A stretch of DNA of 11,506 bases. Origin: Clostridiales bacterium. Its GTDB lineage: Bacteria; Bacillota; Clostridia; Oscillospirales; Oscillospiraceae. The notes beneath the pieces were generated by a model. That model ran no database searches, was not told where the DNA came from, and was given only the letters and a program-made list of their open reading frames with translations. Made by a program: the position numbers and the translations under genes. Where the stretch lies: NCBI GenBank assembly GCA_012516225.1, contig JAAYWX010000172.1:1-11506 (forward strand), in the 5' to 3' direction. Shown piece by piece: positions 6,196 to 11,506 of the stretch. Position 1 is the stretch's first letter. The number at the start of each line of letters is the position of its first letter.

Positions 6196-6284
6196 CCTGC
6201 CGCGTTTTTCCCGAAAAAACGTACGGGCGCAACTTTGTTTCTCATGCCCGCAATCTTTTGGGGAATTGCCGCGGCAGGCTTTTT
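6196..6284 (+). terminator. branched intrinsic terminator after guaB
   Basis: CCTGCCGCG (6196-6204) pairs perfectly with CGCGGCAGG (6270-6278), followed by C and TTTTT (6280-6284). The 65-nt interior can fold further: CGTTTTT/AAAAACG (6203-6221, competing with the last two pairs of the outer stem), CGGGC/GCCCG (6224-6228 with 6246-6250) and CAAT/ATTG (6251-6268). It begins 7 nt after the guaB stop, and the next gene's promoter starts just after it, so insulation of guaB is the simplest role. Confidence 0.7.
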
Positions 6285-6288
6285 ATTC

Positions 6289-6317
6289 TTGCGCAAATTG
6301 GCATAAATGTGTATAAT
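6289..6317 (+). promoter_or_regulatory. sigma-A promoter of the sirtuin-led operon
   Basis: TTGCGC (6289-6294), a 17-bp spacer and a perfect TATAAT (6312-6317) sit right behind the guaB terminator. Transcription would begin near 6324, about 36 nt before the sirtuin ATG. Confidence 0.75.
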
Positions 6318-6359
6318 GAATTCCGGTTGAAGATTATAAGTTTCAGGGAGGGAATCTGC

Positions 6360-7076
6360 ATGAACGAAAAAATTGCCCGATTTCGTGATATGATTGAAAA
6401 CAGCGATAATATAGTCTTCTTTGGCGGCGCGGGCGTTTCTACTGAGAGCGGAATTCCCGACTTTCGCAGTGAAGATGGCTTGTATCGTCAAAAATACAAG
6501 TTTCCTCCGGAAGAAATTCTAAGCGGCAGTTTTTTCAGAAAAAATCCCGAAGAATTTTACAGATTTTACCACGATAAACTTGTACTCGGCAACGTTGAAC
6601 CCAACCGTGCGCATATCCGCCTTGCCGAACTTGAGAAGCAAGGAAACATAAGGGCTGTTATAACCCAGAATATAGACGGGCTTCATCAGGCGGCTGGAAG
6701 TAAAAACGTGCTGGAACTCCACGGTACGATACACAGGTTTTACTGTACTTCCTGCGGCCGTGAGATGCCGGAGGACGAGGCGAACGCCATTGCAGGCGTT
6801 CCTCACTGCGTATGCGGCGGAATAGTGCGTCCCGATGTTGTCCTTTATGAAGAATCCTTAAATAGCCGCGTGCTTGCAGAAGCGGTTAAATATATCAGTG
6901 AATGCGATATGCTGATAGTAGGCGGCACTTCACTGAATGTGTATCCCGCCGCAGGCCTCATAAATTATTACAGGGGTGGAAAGCTCGTTCTTATAAACAG
7001 ACAGGCAACGCCGTACGACTCATATGCCAACCTTGTCATAAATGAAAAAATAGGTGAAGTTTTTGCACTTGTATAA
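6360..7076 (+). CDS. cobB: NAD-dependent protein deacylase (sirtuin, Sir2/CobB family)
   Basis: This enzyme removes acyl groups from protein lysines using NAD+, giving nicotinamide and O-acyl-ADP-ribose. Its 238 residues are full length for bacterial sirtuins. It shows GAGVSTESGIPDFR (24-36) and TQNIDGLH (102-109) for NAD binding, H121 in ELHGT as catalytic base, a zinc site of C129/C132 and C150/C152 (the second pair is Cys-x-Cys, PHCVCGG), VRPDVVLYEE, and GGTSLNVYPA. The start at 6360 follows AGGGAGGG by 7 nt and lies 43 nt after the promoter; the same frame is open further upstream, but that part covers the terminator and promoter. It is the first gene of a five-gene run. Confidence 0.95.
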   Translation: MNEKIARFRDMIENSDNIVFFGGAGVSTESGIPDFRSEDGLYRQKYKFPPEEILSGSFFRKNPEEFYRFYHDKLVLGNVEPNRAHIRLAELEKQGNIRAVITQNIDGLHQAAGSKNVLELHGTIHRFYCTSCGREMPEDEANAIAGVPHCVCGGIVRPDVVLYEESLNSRVLAEAVKYISECDMLIVGGTSLNVYPAAGLINYYRGGKLVLINRQATPYDSYANLVINEKIGEVFALV

Positions 7077-7097
7077 TATCCGAAAGGACTGATAACA

Positions 7098-7823
7098 ATC
7101 AGAATTGATGTTCTGGGCGTTTCATTTGACAACTTCACAATGGATGAGGCTGTCGGAAAGGCCCTTGAGCTTATGGAGCAAAGAAGCGCCGCATATGTAG
7201 TCACTCCCAATCCCGAAATTGTAATGCTGTGCCGCGAAAACCCGTCATTGTCGCGCGCTGTCGAAAATGCCGCCATGGTTCTTCCGGACGGGATAGGAAT
7301 AGTGAAAGGCGCACGCATACTTGGCACTCCCCTGAAGCAAAAGCTTCCAGTAATTGATTTTGCACAGGAGCTTTTCTCCCATATGGCAATACATGGGATG
7401 ACTCTTTTCCTGCTCGGTGCCAAACCCGGAGTTGCCGAAAAAGCGGCTGCAAACCTTTCGGCCCGTTTTGAAGGGCTTAAGATAGTCGGTACAAATGACG
7501 GATATTTTGAGGACAGCGCCCCGCTCATTGAAAAGATTAATTCCGTTTCTCCAGATCTTCTGCTTGTCTGTCTCGGTGCACCCAAGCAGGAACTCTGGAT
7601 GTACGAAAACGCGCATCTGCTCAGCGTGGGTCTTATGGCGGGACTCGGCGGTTCTCTGGACGTTTTTGCCGGAATTGCAGAGCGCGCTCCCGAAAGTTGG
7701 CGAAAACTCGGTCTTGAATGGCTGTACAGGCTGAAAGAAGAACCGAGCCGCGCAAAGCGCATGACAAATCTCCCAAAATTCGGTTTTGCGGTAATCTGCA
7801 GACGGATGTTTCGAAATAAATAA
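7098..7823 (+). CDS. WecG/TagA/CpsF-family glycosyltransferase with apparent ATC start
   Basis: This GT26-family enzyme, of the type that transfers N-acetylmannosamine or a related sugar onto an undecaprenyl-diphosphate-linked sugar, acts in making wall teichoic acid-like or capsular polymers at the inner membrane face. Visible motifs are TPNPE, LPDGIGIV (the T and D are active-site residues in TagA), FLLGAKPG, LVCLGAPKQELWMYEN and GLGGSLDVFAG, plus a C-terminal basic appendage. The first canonical start is the ATG at 7140, but it has no ribosome binding site and would remove IDVLGVSFDN, the conserved first strand. A ribosome binding site AAAGGA (7083-7088) lies 9 nt before ATC at 7098, exactly where MRIDVLGV would start. 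Length would be 241 residues. The in-frame sirtuin stop (7074-7076) bounds the frame upstream. Donor and acceptor are unknown. Confidence 0.87.
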   Translation: MRIDVLGVSFDNFTMDEAVGKALELMEQRSAAYVVTPNPEIVMLCRENPSLSRAVENAAMVLPDGIGIVKGARILGTPLKQKLPVIDFAQELFSHMAIHGMTLFLLGAKPGVAEKAAANLSARFEGLKIVGTNDGYFEDSAPLIEKINSVSPDLLLVCLGAPKQELWMYENAHLLSVGLMAGLGGSLDVFAGIAERAPESWRKLGLEWLYRLKEEPSRAKRMTNLPKFGFAVICRRMFRNK

Positions 7824-7834
7824 AAAATAAACCG

Positions 7835-7861
7835 AATCGTCTTTTTATGTAAGGCGATTTT
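7835..7861. terminator. weak hairpin between the glycosyltransferase and thymidylate kinase genes
   Basis: AATCGTCTT (7835-7843) and AAGGCGATT (7851-7859) form a 9-bp stem with one G-U pair and a TTTATGT loop, followed only by TT. An A-rich run precedes it. This could be a leaky terminator or attenuator within the operon, or an RNA processing/stability element. The thymidylate kinase ribosome binding site starts 5 nt later. Confidence 0.35.
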
Positions 7862-7878
7862 GCAATGAGGTAACAATA

Positions 7879-8547
7879 ATGCATGGAAAACTAATTGTTC
7901 TGGAAGGCATAGACGGAAGCGGAAAGTCCACTCAATTCAAGCTTTTAACCGAAAGGCTTGAGAAGGAAGGGGTTTTGTTCCGCAAAGCTGTTTTCCCCCG
8001 TTACGGCGAAAGCTCGTCCGCTCTCCTGCGTTCTTACCTCTCAGGTGAATTTGGGAAAAGGCCTTCTGATGTTAACGCTTATGCCGCCTCCACCTTTTTC
8101 TTTGTCGACCGTTTTGCCTCATTCAAAACAGACTGGGGAAATTTTTATGACAGCGGAGGGACGGTCATCTGCGACCGCTATACAACTTCGAACGCCATTC
8201 ATCAGGGAGCAAAGCTCCCAAAAAGCGAGCTGAACGGTTTTTTGGACTGGCTGTATGATTTTGAGTTCCGTTTAATGGAACTTCCAAAACCGGATCTCGT
8301 CTTATACATGGATATTGACCTTGAAACCTGTCTCCGTCAAATGAAGTCGCGCAGGGAGCAGACAAGCGCAGCCGATGATATACACGAGGCAAATACCGAT
8401 TATCTTAAAGCATGTATTGAAACCGGCGCTGCAGCGGCAGAGCACCTGAAATGGCATAAAATCCGCTGTCTTGAAAACGGCAGGATCCGCACTCCCGTAG
8501 AAATACATGAGGACATATACAAAGCAGTGAAAGGAGTATTGAACTGA
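7879..8547 (+). CDS. tmk: thymidylate kinase (dTMP kinase)
   Basis: This enzyme phosphorylates dTMP to dTDP with ATP, in the cytosol, for dTTP synthesis. Its 222 residues have the P-loop EGIDGSGKST (9-18), the dTMP-contact segment FPRYGE (39-44), the DRY motif (99-101) within VICDRYTTSN, and a LID region rich in Arg/Lys/Gln around 155-172 (KSRREQTSAADDIHE). The FPRYGE...NAYAAS...FKTDWG layout resembles a branch common in Clostridia that differs somewhat from E. coli Tmk. The ATG follows TGAGG by 8 nt. Its last bases carry the ribosome binding site of the next gene, and its TGA overlaps that gene's ATG by one base, which implies translational coupling. Confidence 0.92.
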   Translation: MHGKLIVLEGIDGSGKSTQFKLLTERLEKEGVLFRKAVFPRYGESSSALLRSYLSGEFGKRPSDVNAYAASTFFFVDRFASFKTDWGNFYDSGGTVICDRYTTSNAIHQGAKLPKSELNGFLDWLYDFEFRLMELPKPDLVLYMDIDLETCLRQMKSRREQTSAADDIHEANTDYLKACIETGAAAAEHLKWHKIRCLENGRIRTPVEIHEDIYKAVKGVLN

Positions 8548-9089
8548 TGGTCTATATCATTCTCGGACAAGGTTTTGAAGAAATAGAAGCTGTCGCCCCC
8601 TGCGATATTCTGCACCGCGGCAATGTGCCTGTCTGTTTTGCCGCAGTCGGAAACGAAAAAGCGGTTTCCGGTTCACACGGGATAACCGTTGTGGCAGATG
8701 TCTTGGTCAGTGATATTACCCCTTCTTCCGGCGACATCATCGTTATCCCCGGCGGCATGGGCGGTGTAAACTCCATTAAAGCAGATGAAACCGCCATGAA
8801 AATGATATCCGCCGCTGCAAAGTCCGGATCCGGGCTTGCCGCCATATGTGCAGGGCCTTCCGTCTTTGCTGTCCTCGGACTTATTGACGGTAAACAAATT
8901 ACCTGTTACCCCGGCTGCGAGAATATGATGGGCAAGGCAATTTGCAGTTATGACAAATCGACCGTAACCGACGGTAAACTAATAACCGGCCGTGCCCCCG
9001 GTTCGGCAATTGATTTTGGGCTTGCACTGCTTACCCATATAAAAGGTTCGCAGTGCGCAGAGAAAATAAGAATGGAGCTTGTATACTGA
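8547..9089 (+). CDS. DJ-1/PfpI family protein
   Basis: This 180-residue class I glutamine amidotransferase-like protein of the DJ-1 subgroup has the N-terminal strand and turn QGFEEIEAV with E14 at the position of DJ-1 Glu18, VIPGGMGG (66-73), and a nucleophile elbow AAICAGPSVF with C101. The His used by PfpI-type peptidases is not evident (YPGCENM follows where DJ-1 has HP), so peptidase activity is unlikely. Relatives are variously described as chaperones, glyoxalases or redox sensors; which applies here cannot be told. The ATG overlaps the tmk stop (TGATG), with AAGGAG (8531-8536) inside tmk. The next gene starts 3 nt after its stop. Confidence 0.88.
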   Translation: MVYIILGQGFEEIEAVAPCDILHRGNVPVCFAAVGNEKAVSGSHGITVVADVLVSDITPSSGDIIVIPGGMGGVNSIKADETAMKMISAAAKSGSGLAAICAGPSVFAVLGLIDGKQITCYPGCENMMGKAICSYDKSTVTDGKLITGRAPGSAIDFGLALLTHIKGSQCAEKIRMELVY

Positions 9090-9092
9090 GCA

Positions 9093-9650
9093 TTGGATAA
9101 GAGTACTTTAAGAAAAAAAATCAGGCTTCGCATCTCTGAGCTTGATATGGAGTATATAAAAGAAAGTGACAGCGCGATCTTGCAAAATTTAATCTCTCTT
9201 CCGGAGTTTGTTTCTGCTCCGCGAGTCTTTACCTATCTCAGCATAGGCAGAGAGGTTGATACCCGAAATTTCATAGAATACTGCCAATGCGCAGGAAAGC
9301 AGATTGCTCTGCCAGCTGATTTTGACAATGGAAGAATGAATTTTGCCTTATTAAATTGCGAGCTTTCCGAGCTTAGTCCCGGAATGTACGGGATACCTAT
9401 ACCGGACAGCAAGTCCGAAAGGGTATCCCCCTCTGCCTTTGACATAATAGTTGTTCCCGCTCTGTGCTATGATTCTTGCCTTTATCGGCTTGGGCGGGGC
9501 GGAGGATACTTTGACAGATACCTTTCCGAACACAGGGTATTTTCCGTTGGACTTTGCAGGGAGGCGCTTTTGGTCGGTGCAATTCCTAAAGAAGATTTTG
9601 ATGTACCTGTAAGTTGTCTTGTAACGGAAAAAAGAATTGCGAGGCCTTGA
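9093..9650 (+). CDS. 5-formyltetrahydrofolate cyclo-ligase (MTHFS)
   Basis: This enzyme converts 5-formyl-THF to 5,10-methenyl-THF with ATP, recovering folate for one-carbon metabolism. At 185 residues it has the usual length. Motifs are the N-terminal basic helix KSTLRKKIR, YLSIGREVDT with the conserved Glu of EVDT, DIIVVPALCYD, and the ATP-binding YRLGRGGGYFDRYL. The usual GI-x-EP motif reads GIPIP, so its Glu is replaced by Ile. The start is TTG at 9093, 3 nt after the DJ-1 gene's stop; no good ribosome binding site lies within range, so initiation probably depends on coupling to the upstream gene. The first ATG (9147) would cut off the basic helix. Its TGA sits in the loop of a hairpin (9639-9660). 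Confidence 0.92.
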   Translation: MDKSTLRKKIRLRISELDMEYIKESDSAILQNLISLPEFVSAPRVFTYLSIGREVDTRNFIEYCQCAGKQIALPADFDNGRMNFALLNCELSELSPGMYGIPIPDSKSERVSPSAFDIIVVPALCYDSCLYRLGRGGGYFDRYLSEHRVFSVGLCREALLVGAIPKEDFDVPVSCLVTEKRIARP

Positions 9651-9660
9651 TAGGCCCCGC
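9628..9660 (-). terminator. intrinsic terminator of the minus-strand Cys-rich peptide gene
   Basis: Read on the minus strand, GCGGGGCCT (9660-9652) pairs with AGGCCTCGC (9647-9639) around an ATCA loop, with one G-U pair, and is followed by AATTC and TTTTTT (9633-9628). On the plus strand the same stem has an A-C mismatch and no close T-tract, so the element is built for minus-strand transcription. It overlaps the last codons of the cyclo-ligase gene. Confidence 0.75.
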
Positions 9661-9693
9661 TAAGCATAGAGGTTTATTTCTACTTATTTGTTC

Positions 9694-9807
9694 TCAGCAG
9701 CAGCGATTATCGCATGGATTGCTCCATCCACCGCAGCAGCAAGCGAGGATAACAATAATAACGATTACCCACAGGCAACCATTAAATCCGAATCCGTTTC
9801 CGCACAT
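9694..9807 (-). CDS. 37-residue Cys-rich single-span membrane peptide
   Basis: I do not recognise a named family. The peptide reads MCGNGFGFNGC, then a hydrophobic span LWVIVIIVILA (12-22), then CCCGGWSNPCDNRCC. Eight of its 37 residues are Cys, placed on both sides of the span, with three in a row at the membrane edge. The shape, a Gly/Asn-rich head, one membrane helix and a short tail, recalls the small sporulation-type (YjcZ-like) peptides of Firmicutes, but that is only resemblance. The ATG follows AAAGGGA by 7 nt, and a dedicated terminator lies 34 nt past the stop (9628-9660), which strongly supports expression. It lies alone between the convergent cyclo-ligase gene and divergent mltG. 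Metal binding or disulfide linking is possible but unproven. Confidence 0.7.
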   Translation of the reverse strand: MCGNGFGFNGCLWVIVIIVILACCCGGWSNPCDNRCC

Positions 9808-9998
9808 ATTCTTATCCCTTTCTCCGCGCACGTCTTATATCATACCGCCGCTCTGCGCGGTGAGTAGGCGATATTAAATATTTTTGACGTTGCAGCAAGG
9901 CTGAGGCTATGTTTCCCCTATGCCTTACGCCCCATAATATGCCTTTTATCCGTCTGCGGTTACAGCCGCAAACCATTAACAGTTAAGGAGCCTAAATA
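9808..9998. other. divergent control region between the Cys-rich peptide gene and mltG
   Basis: It holds a small hairpin ACCGC/GCGGT (9844-9861), a TATGCCTT direct repeat (9919-9926, 9938-9945), and a hairpin TGCGGT/GCCGCA (9955-9970; one T-G pair) just before the mltG ribosome binding site. No convincing sigma-A promoter was seen for the minus-strand peptide gene. Confidence 0.5.
9884..9913 (+). promoter_or_regulatory. candidate sigma-A promoter of mltG
   Basis: TTGACG (9884-9889), an 18-bp spacer and TATGTT (9908-9913) give five and four matches out of six. The leader would be about 80 nt and contain the 9955-9970 hairpin. Confidence 0.5.
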
Positions 9999-11300
9999 AT
10001 GTCGGACAGAAATTACATGGATGAAAACAATGCCAGAAATTATGATTTAGATTCGCTGAGAGACAACCTCGGCTTTCAGAAAAACGGCAATGTTAAAAAA
10101 ACAGCCAGAGGCGGTCCTCTTCCCGGCGAAACTCCCTCCGGCCGCGGAGGAACGGATGGCAGACGTTCTTCCGAAAGTCCTATAACTAAAAGACGGGACA
10201 GTAAAACCGGCTGTCTCGGCGGTCTAATGTACTTCATTTTCATCCTCAGTGTAAGCATTATCCTCGCCTGTGTCGGCTGGATGGCCGCAAGCGACGTATT
10301 CGCTTTGAATAAAGAGGCGATGACTGCGGAAGTCACTCTGCCAGAAGATATCTTCACTCAAAAGCAGGTTGAAGTTAAAGATGCGGATGGAAATGTAACG
10401 GGGCAGAAAACCGTTAATGTGGCGGATATAGGAAAAGTCGCACAGATATTGAAAGATGCCGGAATCATTGAATATAAATCCCTCTTTAAGCTCTATTCTG
10501 CAATCTCGCATGCTAAAGAGAAGATGGATCCCGGAACATACAAACTCAGCACCGAATATGACTACCGAGCTATAGTTAAGAAAATGCAGTTTGGAAGCGA
10601 CTCTCAGGTGCGAACCATGGTAACCTTCCCGGAGGGCTTTACTATGGATGAGATATTTAGACGTCTTGAAGAAAACAAAATATGCAAATATCAGGACCTT
10701 ATGGATTGTGCCGCCAATACGGAATTCAGCTATAAGTTCCTTGAAGGCATCCCCCTCGGAGACGCGAAAAGGCTTGAAGGCTTCCTTTTCCCCGATACCT
10801 ATGAGTTCTATCAGGGCATGACTCCGGAGGCCGCAATAGATACTTTCCTTCAGATTTTCCATTATAAGCTCACCGCCGAAATGTGGGAGCTTGCAAAAGC
10901 AAAAGGTCTTTCGATACGCGATGTTGTTAACATTGCTTCGATGATTGAAAAAGAAGCCGCAAACGATGAAGAAAGGACAAAAATCGCAAGCGTCATCTAC
11001 AACCGTCTTAAGGCAAATATGCCTCTCGGCATAGACGCAACGATACAGTATATACTTCCGGAACACAAAGAATCTCTCACTGCAGAAGATTTAGCCATCG
11101 ACAGCCCCTACAACACCAGAAAGAACCTCGGGCTGCCGCCTACGCCGATTGCAAACCCCGGTATGGCTTCAATTATGGCGGCTTTGAAACCCGCCTCTAC
11201 AAACTATTATTACTATGCGCTTGACAAATCCACCGGTACTCACCGTTTCTTTGCCAGTGCAAGTGAATTTAATGCATTTGTCGCAACTCAAAAATACTGA
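9999..11300 (+). CDS. mltG: endolytic murein transglycosylase MltG (YceG-like)
   Basis: This membrane-anchored lytic transglycosylase cuts newly made glycan strands and is thought to set their length. Its 433 residues begin with a polar, Gly/Arg/Ser-rich cytoplasmic stretch (1-72), followed by one membrane segment (about 73-98; LMYFIFILSVSIILACVGWM) and an outside part: a LysM-like subdomain (about 110-200) and the catalytic domain. Hallmarks are EGFLFPDTYEF (260-270), NIASMIEKEA with the catalytic Glu of the EKE motif (317/319), YNRL, and SPYNTRKNLGLPPTPIANPG (369-388). The LysM-like part has an insert of about 20 residues (EVKDADGNVTGQKT) before DIGKVAQILKDAGI compared with what I expect of the family. 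The ATG follows AAGGAG by 8 nt. No terminator separates it from the next gene. Confidence 0.95.
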   Translation: MSDRNYMDENNARNYDLDSLRDNLGFQKNGNVKKTARGGPLPGETPSGRGGTDGRRSSESPITKRRDSKTGCLGGLMYFIFILSVSIILACVGWMAASDVFALNKEAMTAEVTLPEDIFTQKQVEVKDADGNVTGQKTVNVADIGKVAQILKDAGIIEYKSLFKLYSAISHAKEKMDPGTYKLSTEYDYRAIVKKMQFGSDSQVRTMVTFPEGFTMDEIFRRLEENKICKYQDLMDCAANTEFSYKFLEGIPLGDAKRLEGFLFPDTYEFYQGMTPEAAIDTFLQIFHYKLTAEMWELAKAKGLSIRDVVNIASMIEKEAANDEERTKIASVIYNRLKANMPLGIDATIQYILPEHKESLTAEDLAIDSPYNTRKNLGLPPTPIANPGMASIMAALKPASTNYYYYALDKSTGTHRFFASASEFNAFVATQKY

Positions 11301-11349
11301 TTTTATAAAACTCGTGCTATATGGAATTTCCCGCCGATAGGAGGACACT

Positions 11350-11506
11350 TTGAAAACGGAATTACTGGCTCCCGCCGGGGATATGGAGCGCCTTATGATG
11401 GCGCTCCATTACGGTGCTGACGCTGTCTACCTTGCCGGAAAAGAGTTTGGCATGCGCGCCGCGGCAGGCAATTTTGACAACGACGAACTGCGCAAAGCTG
11501 TAAAAC
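11350..11506 (+). CDS. U32-family protein (peptidase U32/TrhP-like), 5' part only
   Basis: The first 52 codons are present, starting at TTG (11350) 5 nt after AGGAGG (11339-11344). The N-terminus ELLAPAGDMERL, then YGADAVYLAGKEFGMRAAAG is characteristic of the U32 family. Many members, such as TrhP/YegQ, take part in prephenate-dependent hydroxylation of uridine 34 in tRNA rather than in proteolysis, and the genes often lie next to mltG in Firmicutes. The gap to mltG is only 49 nt without a terminator, so they are probably co-transcribed. The catalytic and C-terminal parts lie beyond the window, so the subgroup cannot be settled. Confidence 0.9.
   Translation, partial: MKTELLAPAGDMERLMMALHYGADAVYLAGKEFGMRAAAGNFDNDELRKAVK

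Noticed and set aside
6186..6359. N-terminal extension of the sirtuin to an ATG at 6186
   Set aside because: It would run through the guaB terminator and the sirtuin promoter; the ATG at 6360 has an ideal ribosome binding site and gives the normal family length.
10224..11066. 280-codon open frame on the minus strand opposite mltG
   Set aside because: It is fully antisense to mltG, has no ribosome binding site, and has an incoherent composition rich in Cys, His and Phe typical of shadow frames.
1..11506. CRISPR array, insertion sequence, phage or toxin-antitoxin/defence module
   Set aside because: No regularly spaced repeats, no terminal inverted repeats with a transposase, no integrase or tRNA attachment site and no defence domains were seen; gene content is housekeeping.

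Overview
The window looks like a chromosomal housekeeping segment of a low-to-mid GC Gram-positive anaerobe, most likely a clostridial (Oscillospiraceae/Ruminococcaceae-type) member of the Firmicutes. The grounds are strong AGGAGG-type ribosome binding sites, consensus sigma-A promoters, ribosomal protein S21, a GntR/UTRA regulator, and a gene order around mltG and a U32-family gene typical of that group. Taxonomy is inferred from protein style only; no rRNA gene is present. I see no transposon, phage, CRISPR or plasmid signature.

Layout. 1-346: AT-rich intergenic DNA with a possible 3' gene tail and a promoter. 347-1066 (+): zinc-dependent phospholipase C-like protein. It converges on gapA (1150-2154, -) across a 16-bp hairpin that can terminate both. 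Upstream of gapA on the same strand lies a GntR/UTRA repressor gene (2374-3159, -) with its own promoter; the 219-bp gap between them is rich in inverted repeats. 3160-3473: divergent control region, ending in a perfect-consensus promoter for rpsU (3474-3659, +), which has its own terminator. 3761-4582 (+): an OGG1-type 8-oxoguanine glycosylase. 4705-6189 (+): guaB with its own promoter and an unusual branched terminator. 6360-9650 (+): a five-gene run from one promoter, comprising a sirtuin, a WecG/TagA glycosyltransferase, a thymidylate kinase, a DJ-1/PfpI protein and 5-formyl-THF cyclo-ligase. 9694-9807 (-): a 37-aa Cys-rich single-span membrane peptide with its own terminator. 9999-11300 (+): mltG, followed by the start of a U32-family gene that runs off the window.

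Function. The genes cover glycolysis, GMP synthesis, dTTP synthesis, one-carbon folate metabolism, oxidative DNA repair, NAD-dependent deacylation, cell-wall glycopolymer and peptidoglycan processing, and translation. The five-gene run is probably co-transcribed (two junctions are nearly contiguous), but the members share no single pathway.

No large novel system is visible. The points most worth a second look are: the short Cys-rich membrane peptide; the glycosyltransferase, whose conserved N-terminus begins at a non-canonical ATC codon; an IMP dehydrogenase with Ile in place of the active-site Thr two residues after the catalytic Cys; and several intergenic RNA/DNA structures (the branched guaB terminator, a pseudoknot-like arrangement, and matching palindromes at the gapA and gntR control regions).
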